This document shows, piece after piece, positions 1 through 9,132 of a DNA stretch of 64,000 bases (the first letter of the stretch is position 1; every line of letters begins with the position of its first letter). Under the pieces are notes generated by a model, which saw nothing but the letters and a program-made list of their open reading frames with translations, ran no database searches and was not told the DNA's origin. Where the stretch lies: positions 12,501-76,500 of the forward strand of contig JAKOGI010002295.1 of assembly GCA_029747015.1 (NCBI GenBank), read 5' to 3'. The position numbers and the translations under genes are program-made. The DNA comes from Carnegiea gigantea. Lineage: Eukaryota > Streptophyta > Magnoliopsida > Caryophyllales > Cactaceae.

Positions 1-89
1 CATGTACTCTCTGTCACATTCACATACCTTCACCAGATTTTTCTTTGTATTTAAAATGTGGATTTCGCATAGCCTCCCTTTCACCTTAG

Positions 90-345
90 CTGATAATTCA
101 ATACAAGATGGGGTCCAGGGGCGATGCGCCCTGGTTTGGGGTCCGGGGGCAGCGCCCCTGAAACTGCGGCGTACATGACGTATGGGTTAGGATTAGCTCT
201 AAAACTTAAACCCTATATATGTAATGCGTATCTCTGTATTCCAATATCAATAAAAACTATCCCTCTCTTCTGCCTGTGGACGTAGCTAACACATTGTTAG
301 TGAACCATGTTAAATCTGTGTGTATTTGCCAATTTGTTCATACTT
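90..345 (+). repeat. Probable Copia LTR fragment (3' part)
   Basis: The stretch reads like the downstream half of a plant Copia LTR: a GC-rich block with two short hairpins (around 114-137 and 140-170), a CTATATAT TATA-like box near 213, AATAAA near 248, and a tail of the type CTGTGGACGTAGCTAAC...GTGAACCATGTTAAATCT that I associate with plant Copia LTR ends. No matching second LTR, primer site or target duplication was found, and the left limit is unclear. Family assignment is from memory of similar LTR tails. Confidence 0.4.
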
Positions 346-995
346 TCTCGCATCTGTTATGACATGAAGCTTGAAGACAAATGTAGAATAATTAAAAACT
401 TGTTTATCATGAGTTGATAAAAACATTACTAACTAGTAACATTGATTGTCGTTAAGTTCAACAATTCTTAATATACATAAATCACAATGATAAATGTTTC
501 ACTATAAGATACTTTTTAAATATCTTCTTTTGACCTAAAAATCATATTATAATGTTTTTAAAGTGAAAAAAAATAGTATGATTATTCAATGGAAGCACAT
601 TATAACTTGTAAATGGTGTAAAATCATCAATTTACTACATTTCTAAAATACATGCATTATATGCCCTCGCGGATATGGTTGATCCGATCTGGGTGTCATT
701 CAATACTTTGTTGACATAGCCGACGCAAATTTAAGTTTAGTCATTTAATATTAAGTGTAATCATTGGGAATTTGGTGATTTTAAATTATAAAATATATTG
801 ATTTAAGAGTATCTTACAGTAAGACGCATATCATCACTCATACATAAATGTATGAACTCTCTGAAGACGTGCTACTTATTCCAAAGTTACACCCCCTTAT
901 TACACTCCTAAGTCAGATAAACTTAGCCATGCCATATGCAAGGGTTCTCAAGTGACAACTAGTACCTGTTGAAACCCTTCAAAGTGTCCATTCCT
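346..995. other. AT-rich intergenic region downstream of the NAC gene
   Basis: No ORF, RNA gene or repeat structure was recognised. It lies 3' of the NAC stop codon, so its right end should contain the 3' UTR and polyadenylation site of that gene. Confidence 0.6.
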
Positions 996-1355
996 TCAAA
1001 AACTCCAGTTAAGTGAGTCAAAATCCCAAAGAGGAGCTTGACCCTTATCCAAATCCATATTGTTCTCCTGGTCATCTCCATCTATATACTGATTAACATT
1101 GCTGTTGCCAGCATGGTCCCCTGATGACGGTGAAGAGATCTCAACTGATGAGCTCGGCACGATCTCCACCATTAATCGAGATTGATTTTCATGATGATCA
1201 GATGATTTTGGCCGCTGCTTATAATGATCAACGGCTTGAAGATCAGATGATGCTATTGATCGAGATCTGACCGTCCGTGCCGCAGGTGGTCGCCTTTCAA
1301 ATGCTCTGCCGCATTTTGATTTTTTGTACGCTCGGCACACAGAATAATCTCCCTT
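996..1355 (-). pseudogene. NAC gene exon 3 (subdomain E and C-terminal domain)
   Basis: Follows a CACCAG acceptor and encodes KGDYSVCRAYKKSKC, an RRP-containing basic stretch and a 90-residue Ser/Asp-rich tail, ending in WSF and TGA at 998-996. Acidic tails of this sort act as transactivation regions in NAC proteins; that role is inferred here. The frame is open throughout. Confidence 0.88.
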
Positions 1356-1481
1356 CTGGTGCCCCCACCCCCAAAAAAAATAGAGCTCAATCAATGTTCA
1401 TTTGTGTGATTTTGACACAAGCTTTGGGTTTTGAAGCCATGAGCTTATGTTAAAATACGTAGAAAAAATTCAATGGCCTTA

Positions 1482-1878
1482 AGGCTTTGTTTGGACCTTA
1501 AAAAATTTGGTGGAAAGAAAAAAATTTAGAAAAGTTACTTTTTTTCCTTGTGTTTGGTTTAGAGAAAATCATAAAGAAAAAAATATGGAGGAAAGTTTGA
1601 TGGAAAAATTGTTAGAAACAAGTGATAAAATTTTCCTCATAAAATTGTGATGAAAGTTTGAGGAAAATTTCTAACCTTCTCCAACCTTGTATTGTTTAAA
1701 TGGCATCAAAATGATTTAAGTAGTTCATCAACATTCAAATTTTTGATCCAAATTCTTATATTTTTTCCTTGATCCAAATAAGAGAAAAAAACTTATTTCC
1801 TTCCCACTTTTTTTTCCTTCACATTTTTTTCCTTCAACTTTTCTTTCCATCAAATTTTCTAAGGACCAAACGGAGCCT
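1482..1878. mobile_element. MITE with about 40-bp terminal inverted repeats in NAC intron 2
   Basis: The left end reads AGGCTTTGTTTGGACCTTA and the reverse complement of the right end reads AGGCTCCGTTTGGTCCTTA. The match continues for about 40 bp (AAATTTGRTGGAAAGAAAA). The element is 397 bp with no coding capacity. Flanks show only a weak TTA/AAA, so the superfamily (Harbinger or hAT) is undecided. Confidence 0.75.
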
Positions 1879-2839
1879 AAAACCCAACATTCAAACTCAA
1901 ATTCATACCTTCGATTTCCTTTCAAGCATAGTATGGGAGTAGAATTAAGATTTTCTTTAAAGCATAGCATGAGAGTTAGTTTATTGATGCGGTCTTAGGA
2001 TTTTTGTTACTATTGCAATCGAATCCTGGCCTCCCAAATTAGTGTGCAAAGAACTCGGGAGAGAATTTTTGTAATATCCTTATTTTAAACCATACAAGTA
2101 TGCGCTTTGAGAGGTAATTTAGAGAATTTGGAGTAGTTAAGATTCTTAAGAAAACCCATGGTTGGTTCTTCAATCAACCATCAAGATATTAAGCACTCTT
2201 ATAATATAATCTTTCCTACAAGCCTAGCTTCAAATAAAGTTCATACAGGAATCTGTTAGAACTTCTTTTGTTTGAATAGAATGATGTTAGTAACCTAAAA
2301 TACATGATAAATTAACATGAATTTAATTCCCAGAACTACTTTGAATAAAGCACACATAGATTGCAACCAATCTGCCACATAAATCCTATATTCCATATAG
2401 GGATATTCTCATCCCATACCCTCATTTTCTTAGATCAAGAATATTTTCGTGCCAAATTGTGATCATATCACAGTGAAAAAGAAGAATACATCCAAAAACT
2501 AGGAATAACAAGTATGATGCGATTCTAGTTAGCCAGCTAGCAAATCATACAATAGTTTTGGAGATCTTAAACGTAACAAAGTGAATATATCAGCTTGGGT
2601 AGCGTTAAGCAAATAGAAAAGGCAGCTGAGAATATATGTATGTGGATTGATGTTGTCATATGTCTAAACTCGTCAAATATGTGTAGCCTTAAGCAATTGT
2701 TGTCAAACATGTACATTGACATTTATTTACCCTGACCTAGGTCAATCTTTTAGGTATTCTTTTGCATGTATTAAAATGCCAAATGTGTTAATTAGGATTG
2801 AAATTTTTCAATGGCACATACACTGATTCTATTCTCCCT
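1879..2839. other. Non-coding NAC intron 2 sequence
   Basis: AT-rich sequence with no ORF of note and no repeat structure recognised, between the MITE and a TA microsatellite. Confidence 0.6.
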
Positions 2840-2868
2840 ATATATATATATATATAGATATATATATA

Positions 2869-2906
<38 letters not shown>
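2840..2906. repeat. (TA)n microsatellite
   Basis: About 67 bp of nearly pure TA with one GA and one TT interruption. Lies in NAC intron 2. Confidence 0.95.
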
Positions 2907-2908
<2 letters not shown>

Positions 2909-3210
2909 GCTGTATGAGAACCTCTTTTCCTTTGAAACCTCGTAGCACGATTAATTTCTTCACTTGAGTAGTACAAAACATGACAACAGAGGCATGTTTG
3001 AGCCTGCAATAATCTTTTTTCATAACATATAGAGAGTGGTTCTCAGTCTAAATCCTGATCTTTTTTCCTACTATCTTAAAATACAGACAACAAAGAGAGG
3101 AAATACACATGTAATGTGCATGAGTGCAGGCGACATTAATAGAAGGGAGAAGTACTCACACCAACAGCAGTGGCCGGAGAAAAAGGTGGTTGATGAGCCA
3201 GGTTAATAAC

Positions 3211-3482
3211 CATGCACTCATTCATCTTCCACTCAGTCTTCGTCGCGGGCTCAGACCGGTGGTTTCGAGCCCGCCTTTGATAAAAGACCATGGTTCTCTT
3301 GACCCCAATGATCCGATGACTTTCATCGAAAGAGTAGACCCACCCAGGTGAGCCGGTGGCCTTCCAGTAGCCATCGGTGGTGAGACGGTTGCGCCGCCCA
3401 CCCCTTGCTTCTCTCTACCTCCTTGGTATGAAGAACCACTCTTCCAGCTGTAGGTCTCTCTTGCATCTCTCTCTTGCATGTT
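3211..3482 (-). pseudogene. NAC gene exon 2 (subdomains C-D) with TAG stop
   Basis: The minus strand reads QHARERCKRD, EEWFFIPRR, stop, [21 protein letters not shown] and on to [10 protein letters not shown] in one frame, with a single TAG at 3415-3417. The acceptor is CTAG|AACATG (exon starts 3482) and the donor is ATG|GTTATT (exon ends 3211). The acceptor has a poor pyrimidine tract, and an LTR begins only 41 bp upstream of it. Length (272 nt) and phase match the usual NAC middle exon. Stop-to-stop ORFs in this interval in other frames are shadows of this exon. Confidence 0.88.
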
Positions 3483-3523
3483 CTAGATGCATCCCCCCAA
3501 ATCAATCATTTGACGGTTATTTA

Positions 3524-3835
3524 TGTTGGCTGGGCCTAATGTTTTAGGCCTGACGACCACTAAGGCCGCTTAGGGGGGCTTCCCTTATTGTTCCCCCAAC
3601 CTATATAAGGAGGTTTCAGGCGATCAATCAGGGTTACACACATGTGACACAGAAACCACATACTCTCCCCTCCCCTCTCACGGCTGCCCAACCATCCACC
3701 GGGGTTTCGGGTCTAGGATGTGAACCCTAAAAGGTGACTTTGTTAACCGCCTCACATTTAGATTGACGTGGGCTATTCCCGACAGATATTTCCGCATCTA
3801 GGTCAGTCCTATCTATCCTACAGTGGTATTAGAGC
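3524..3835 (+). mobile_element. Orphan plus-strand LTR (299 bp) with tRNA-Met-type primer binding site
   Basis: The LTR runs TGTTGGCTGG...ATCCTACA (3524-3822), with a CCTATATAAGG TATA box near 3600. It is followed after one base by TGGTATTAGAGC (3824-3835), one mismatch from the usual initiator-methionine primer site TGGTATCAGAGC. About 150 bp of leader may follow. No second LTR or coding region in the same orientation was found. The piece sits in NAC intron 1 and ends where the inverted Gypsy fragment begins, so one insertion has truncated the other. Confidence 0.75.
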
Positions 3836-3989
3836 CAAAACTGCTTAGTTTTAGCCCCGAATGATTCGTTCATATCTCACTCATGTGATTAACTTGTTTA
3901 ATTTCATAACAATACTGAAAAATTGAATTTGGCATAATTTGAGTCCTTGTCTGCTGACATCGTGGATATGTTCTTCCTAATTGATCAAA

Positions 3990-4361
3990 TTATGCTACCA
4001 CATTGAAGAAAGCATGTTTCTTTTGCATATCAAATTTTTTTAAAATTGAATTTTGAAAGTTGTAACCAACCCTCTCTACAAGCTTATATGCATTAGGATC
4101 AAATCCCTCCCTAGTCCGTACGCTTGGCAAGTCATCGCCTTCTTTAGAAGAAACGACAAACTCGGAAAGAGGGGGCCTACTCACCTTAGCCTGCCACATT
4201 TTAAGCGTTGGAATTGTTACACTTCCTTTTAAGGTGATTATGCTAGCTCCATCATCCTTTTTAGTAGCTTTGGTCTCAATGCTTCTGCTTGTGCACTCGC
4301 TAAAGGGCAATTCGCCTTCCTTACGGCGAGACCTAGGTATGTACCTTAAGACTGGTGGCAT
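3990..4361 (-). pseudogene. Gypsy polyprotein linker fragment
   Basis: A 123-residue ORF downstream of the protease on the same strand. It contains GFDPNAYKLVERVGYNF, a segment I recognise from the protease-RT linker of Tat-type Gypsy polyproteins. It is broken at its 3' end, where the plus-strand LTR leader begins. It is assigned by position and style, not by a catalytic motif. Confidence 0.55.
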
Positions 4362-4448
4362 TGAGCCTCTTGAAGCAGCAGCTTCTTTAGCAACTTGCTC
4401 AATATAAGAAGTGGTGCTACCTTACTTGCTTACTTCTTTCTCGAGCTG

Positions 4449-5291
4449 CTACTTAGGAGTATCATCTTTTGTTGCTGGAGGGGCCTTCTTTGCGACACCT
4501 TTGCCTGTGGAAGAAATGGTTGACGGCATGGTTTCTTTAGGTCCAGCACCTTCTTCAAAGAACCTTGCATTTGCAAAATGAGACTCAGCCTTAGTGAATG
4601 GTATGACATCCCTGTTTATTTTCTTCTCTCCATCACGGTAGTACTTAAGGCATTGGTGTAAAGTGGAAGCCACTATCTCATGGTCGTGAAGCCATGGTCG
4701 CCCAAGTAATAACCTGTAGGAAGTCTTAGCATCGATTACATAGAAGATGGAGGACGTCGTCAAATCTCCCATTATCAGTTCAACGCGAATCATACCGATT
4801 GCATGTTGGCCTTCAAGGTTAAAGCCTTGAATCATCGTTCGACTCTTAGACAGTTCTTTCACTGTGATGCCTAAGTTGTTCATTGTAGACTTGGGCATGA
4901 TGTTGATGGCTGACCCTCCATCCATGCGAATGCGTCTGACTTTCTGCTCCCTAATGTAACCAGTCACAAATAAAGGACGATTATGGGGCTTGGATCCCAA
5001 CAACAAATCATCATCAGTGAAAGTGACTGCGGTGTTGCAATAGGCACACTGAATAGGGCCTTCTGTTAATGCTCCCACATCCCTGATTTTATCAGCGTAA
5101 AGTTCTGGGTGTTGTAAGGCAGTAACAACATGCTGGCGCATCTCACCAGGCAGACAAAAGATTTGCTCCCAGCCCATGCGAGCTGGCAAAGCCTCCAAGA
5201 CAGTTAAGGTCTTATCAGCTACTCTAGGAGACCCCTCTTGTCCGTCACTTCCTTCGTCTTCCTCTTCTTCGAGCTCAGAACATGAAGTCAT
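4449..5291 (-). pseudogene. Gypsy aspartic protease region
   Basis: A 280-residue ORF. Around residues 118-130 is RIRMDGGSAINIMP, the retropepsin-like active-site segment of this Gypsy group (DGG in place of D-S/T-G). It is followed by LLGRPWLHDHEIVASTLHQ near residues 195-213, a conserved fold-closing motif. The protease would process the polyprotein. It is followed by an unrelated Lys/Pro-rich tail and by a further Gypsy-like piece (4361-3990), but by no reverse transcriptase. Confidence 0.75.
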
Positions 5292-5720
5292 GTTGACTGT
5301 AACTTTCTCAAAGAAGCCTGTTGGGAAAAACTCTTCGAGTGTGATAGGGACAAGTGGCTCCTACTCAAGGAGGTCAATAGGCAAAATTTCGTACCTTTTG
5401 ACGTTCTTGGACTTCTTCTTTCCTTTTGAATGATGAGAGCTCTTCTTTCTTCCTTGTCTCTTCCTGCGGCGGAGAGGTGGCGATTGCATTAGGTTTTGCT
5501 TCCTTAGCCTCCGGCAGGTGACAAGAGTCCATCCCTCTTCATCAACATCAGCTTTATTAGAGACATCCATAAAAGGATCAGTCTCTATCACGGGACCTTT
5601 GGAACCAATTGGAATCACCACAGGCTCCAAACTTTCAAATTGAATTGTAATTAATTTCTCTCCAAGGGAGGAAATCAATTCAGTATTTACTCTACCATGA
5701 GGTTGAGTATACTTTGGCTT

Positions 5721-6338
5721 CTAGGGCGATGAGTAGCACTCCAGCTGAGTGGAGATATGATTTGTCTCAACAGTATCATCCAAATCCAATATTATCTTCC
5801 CATCCCTGGCAAGTTGCATAATACGCTCCTTGAGCATAATGCATTTCTCGAGAGGGTGACTAACCACCATGTGATATCGACAATATTTTAAGTCGGTAAC
5901 CCTTCCAGCTTCTTCGGGCCGTTTTGGTTCTGAAAGTTTGATAACCCCATTTTCAAGGAGGTCATCAAGCATTCCTGACAAGTCTGAGTCAGGGAATGGG
6001 TATTTCTTCTCCTGCAGTTCCTTCAATATAGGACGCTTCTTTCCAGTATCCTTGGAGAATCCACCCTTCTTGTTTTCATACTTGGGCTTTCTGGAGATTC
6101 GAACCGCCTCCCCAGTTGAAACAGCCATGGATTCTTTGTTTGAGGACTTTGTGGACTTGGGATTTTTCTTGAATTCACCCTTGTCCTTTCTAGCGTCAGA
6201 TAAGGAAGAAGACTTGCCACGGTGAGTTGTGATCGTTATCTCCATATCATGAGCTTTCGTTGCCAATTCTTGGAAGGTCCTTGGCTTACTCATCTGCAAG
6301 ATGTATAATAAATCCCACTCCATACCCTGAGCACCCAT
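5721..6338 (-). pseudogene. Gypsy gag, C-terminal part
   Basis: A 205-residue open stretch in another frame from the N-terminal part. It contains a basic Ser/Lys-rich linker and the segment YCRYHMVVSHPLEKC followed by KERIMQLARDGKI, which is typical of the gag-protease linker of Tat-type Gypsy elements and has a short Cys-His pattern (C-X2-H-X8-C). Stops and a frame change separate it from both neighbours, so the polyprotein is broken. Confidence 0.7.
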
Positions 6339-6652
6339 TTCAATGGCTGAAGCTTCTGATAGACGGTCCTTACACTCGAGACTTAGGGACCTCCAGTGAT
6401 TAATGTAATCAAGAACCGGCTCGTCCTTTCATTATTTGGTGCATGTTAGCTCTGTCATGCTAACAACACGTTGAGTGTTGTAGAACTGATTTAGGAACTC
6501 CTGCTCCATTTGTTCCCAGCTGTCAATGAACTCTGGCTCCAAGTCTGTGTACCAGTCGAATGCAATCCCTTTTAGAGTACGAACAAACTGTTTCACCAGC
6601 CGGTCCCCCTCTGTGCCAGCATTACTGCACGTCTCATGAAGTGGGCAATATG

Positions 6653-7531
6653 CTATGTGGGGTTGCCCTTGCCATCGAACTGGTTGAACTTGGGAGGCTG
6701 ATAGCCATATGGCATGCGAAGAGCATCAATCCTCTTCGTATAAAGCTTTGTATACAGGTGGGTCTTGTGAGATCCTCCTCCCAACTGAGCCTTAACTGCA
6801 TTTGCTATTAAGCTCTGAATCTGTTCAACAGACATCGAGCCTAAAGAGCGGTCCTTTCTTGCCTTGCACTCGTCATCAGATTCTTTGCTGTGGCTAGACT
6901 CTTTATCAAAGTCTTCGGCGCCTGAACCTTTGTTGGAAGCTTCAAAGGACTTCTTTTCCAGCTTCTTCATCAGCTCAGCAATCTGATCGTTCTGGCGTTT
7001 GATTTGAGCGTCCTTTTTTGCACTCTCTTTAGAAAGCCTATCCAAGGTAGCCTTCATGCTTGCTAGTTGTTCTTCGACATTAGTAGCCGCTGTCACCATA
7101 ACTGGTATGATGACAGTGTCAGAGGATTCAGCTGCAGCATGCGAGGAAAGTGATCCCTTTGATGATGCTGAAGAGAAATCACTACTTGAATAACCATCAT
7201 CTTCAAAATTGAAGGGTTGAAAAGCAGGGTTGGTGTGGGTTTGGAGTTCATCCATCCCACATGGAATTGTTTGTGGCATGATGAAGCCAGCAACAGATTT
7301 TTGCTTCAGAACATTCGAAGCGATTTGATTGACTCCATCAGACACTTTGGAGCCGAGGTTTTGGATCTTGTGTGACTATGATGGTGCAGCCACAATTGAT
7401 TGCTCTCCAGCAGTTTTTGTCATACTTCTAGTCATGACACCACCAGATGCAGCACTAGCAGTTGTTGATCCCTGACATGTAGATCGGACAGCTTTCCTTG
7501 AAGATTGGATGATAGCGTTCTTAGGGGCCAT
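6653..7531 (-). pseudogene. Gypsy gag, N-terminal part, with in-frame TAG
   Basis: Starts MAPKNAIIQ at about 7531, just past the primer site, and includes the MTRSMTK motif common at the start of plant Gypsy gag proteins. A TAG at about 7376-7378 interrupts it. The same frame then continues for about 230 residues with an acidic Ser-rich part and a Lys/Glu-rich coiled-coil-like stretch (about residues 95-135 of the second piece). It ends in YGYQPPKFNQFDGKGNPT, the usual entry to the Retrotrans_gag domain. Frame is lost after 6653. It would form the particle protein of the retrotransposon; this copy cannot. Confidence 0.75.
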
Positions 7532-7613
7532 GTTATCTTCGAGGGAGTGCAGAGTTTGCATTTTGGAGAAAGAGATGAGAAGAAGAAACATCCCACCGAG
7601 CGTGCCAAAAATT

Positions 7614-8226
7614 TGTAAATACAAATTTCGAGCCTAAAATAAATTAGACAGAAAATTGATGTAAACAAATTTAATCTTGTATTGATGTAGTGTGTAGGTA
7701 CAATCTCTGAATTTAATACAATAAAATGATCCTCTAATTCAATCTCCTAATGTCTTGAGTATTCCGAGGGCTTCTTGCTTAATCTCGGTTGATTCAAATT
7801 AGTTGAAGAACTTTGAAGGCTGTTCTTGATTTTGATCTGCAAGTGGCTGGTTGTAGTTTCTGAAACTCTGCAAGTCTCGATCCTTCTCGCTTGGTAGTTG
7901 GATGCTCCTTGTCGTCTGAGCTCTGAATTTTGCAAATGCTAAATGATTCAAATGAAGGGAAAGGACCCTTATTTATAGGCTCTGCCAGCTAGGGTTAGAG
8001 CCGAGTTTTAGGCGTAGGCCCAACAATTATTTCCTTATTTTTTAAATAAAGAAAATAATTACTAATTTCTACATCATCGATGACACGTGGCAGCTTTTAA
8101 TTGGCTGAACTTAATTTTGACCAAGCGGGTCCACCAAAGTCAATGTGACACATGACAATCTGTAATTGGTCGATTTTTTTATACGTGGCATCATCCGATT
8201 TGACGTAGAATTTTTTACCTTCTACA
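7614..8226 (-). repeat. LTR of the Gypsy fragment (613 bp)
   Basis: On the minus strand it starts TGTAGAAGGT at 8226 and ends ATTTGTATTTACA at 7614. A TATAAATAAGG box lies near 7970. It is immediately followed by AATTTTTGGCACGCTCGGTG, a plant Gypsy-type primer region. Ends are TG...CA. No target duplication could be paired because the other end is missing. Confidence 0.8.
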
Positions 8227-8635
8227 AATAGAGTGGCATTTGCTTTGAGATGTGTAAAGCTTGGGCCTCTTCATAATCCATAACTCCTCCTTCCATAAAA
8301 TAATGCTAAAATTTCAAAAGTTAAAAAAGTAAAATAATGCTAAAACTTCAAAAGAGCCCACAAGATTTATGATCACGCATGATTAATTAATTAATTATAT
8401 TTGCAAATCCAGGAAGAAACAATTCTGATTAATTATTAAATATGTCTGTAAATCCAAGAAACAATTCTCAAAGGATATCAATTACATAGCAAAAATAAAT
8501 AAGAGACCTAGAGGAAGTAACAATTCAAAAATTCCAGAAAAAAATTGCATCAACAAACTGAGAAAATCATGTTTGGACCCCCAAAAAAAAATTTGAACAT
8601 GCAAAAGATTGCTAAAAATTATGAATGAAGCTTAC
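8227..8635. other. Remaining 5' part of NAC intron 1
   Basis: Between the Gypsy LTR and exon 1 the sequence is AT-rich with no coding signal or repeat structure. Confidence 0.6.
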
Positions 8636-8801
8636 GGGGTAGGTGCCAAGGATTATAATCATAGATATATAGCACTGGTATAACTCGATCAAGGTCTTCT
8701 TGCATCCTTCCTTCAAGCTTTTGTTGACGATAAAAAGATATCAACTCTTCTTCAGTTGGATAAAATCTGAACCCTGGTGCCTCCTTATAATCCATATCCA
8801 T
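8636..8801 (-). pseudogene. NAC gene exon 1 (subdomains A-B)
   Basis: Begins with ATG at 8801-8799 and encodes 55 residues plus one base. The motif [16 protein letters not shown] is the N-terminal NAC signature. The donor is C|GTAAGC at 8636/8635; reading on into the intron gives RKLHS and a stop. The split codon C|AA is completed by exon 2 to Gln, giving the expected PWHLPQ transition. Confidence 0.9.
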
Positions 8802-8931
8802 AATCCGATCCCTCTTTTTTCCCCTCTTTTTTGGAGATTTTTTTAATCTAAGATAATATATTTTTCAGCCCTAATTTAGCTAATAGTAAAGCTTGGATGT
8901 TCGTGCAGGTCGGGCTCAATACACAAGCACC

Positions 8932-8939
8932 TATTTATA
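8932..8939 (-). promoter_or_regulatory. Candidate TATA box of the NAC gene
   Basis: The minus strand reads TATAAATAG about 130 bp upstream of the NAC ATG. That would leave a 5' UTR of about 100 nt. It is called by position and consensus only. Confidence 0.5.
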
Positions 8940-9043
8940 ATAATTATGATGAAAAGAGAGACCAAATGGGGGATCTGGCAAAAAGAGGTAGTTAGGTAAA
9001 TGATATGAGAGAACAATAACTGTAATAAAAATTATAATAGTAA

Positions 9044-9044
<1 letters not shown>

Positions 9045-9097
<53 letters not shown>
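9045..9097. repeat. (TAA)n microsatellite
   Basis: About 17 uninterrupted TAA units upstream of the NAC promoter. Confidence 0.95.
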
Positions 9098-9099
<2 letters not shown>

Positions 9100-9132
9100 C
9101 AACCAACACACATAATTTATTACGTACAATCA

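Larger units (their letters stand above)
3990..8226 (-). mobile_element. Truncated Ty3/Gypsy element (one LTR, gag and protease only) in NAC intron 1
   Basis: Minus-strand order is LTR (8226-7614), a primer-site region reading TTTTTGGCACGCTCGG, gag, and a retropepsin-like domain, after which the element stops. No reverse transcriptase, RNase H, integrase or second LTR follows; the left end abuts a plus-strand LTR fragment. The protease style (DGGSAINIMP, LLGRPWLHDHEIVASTLHQ) resembles the Tat/Ogre branch of plant Gypsy elements, which is a tentative lineage call. Confidence 0.85.
996..8801 (-). pseudogene. NAC-domain transcription factor gene (ANAC090-like), three exons, one nonsense codon
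   Basis: NAC proteins are plant-specific nuclear DNA-binding transcription factors. Three minus-strand exons join in phase: 8801-8636 (166 nt), 3482-3211 (272 nt) and 1355-996 (360 nt), 798 nt in all, giving about 265 residues including one stop. Exon 1 carries NAC subdomains A and B ([16 protein letters not shown], then [18 protein letters not shown]). Exon 2 carries C and D ([37 protein letters not shown]). Exon 3 carries E (SVCRAYKKSKC) and an acidic, Ser-rich tail ending in WDFDSLNWSF. The SLCRVYKKSK-type subdomain E and the exon layout resemble the ANAC090 group. Codon 78, in exon 2, is TAG (3415-3417) where related NACs have Glu or Gln, so as read the gene is null. Intron 1 is 5,153 bp and full of transposon fragments; intron 2 is 1,855 bp with a MITE. 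Family call is strong; function and expression are unknown. Confidence 0.9.

Noticed and set aside
3124..3505. Short ORFs on both strands around the NAC middle exon
   Set aside because: They are out-of-frame shadows of NAC exon 2; the true frame is interrupted by the TAG and so is not seen as a single ORF.
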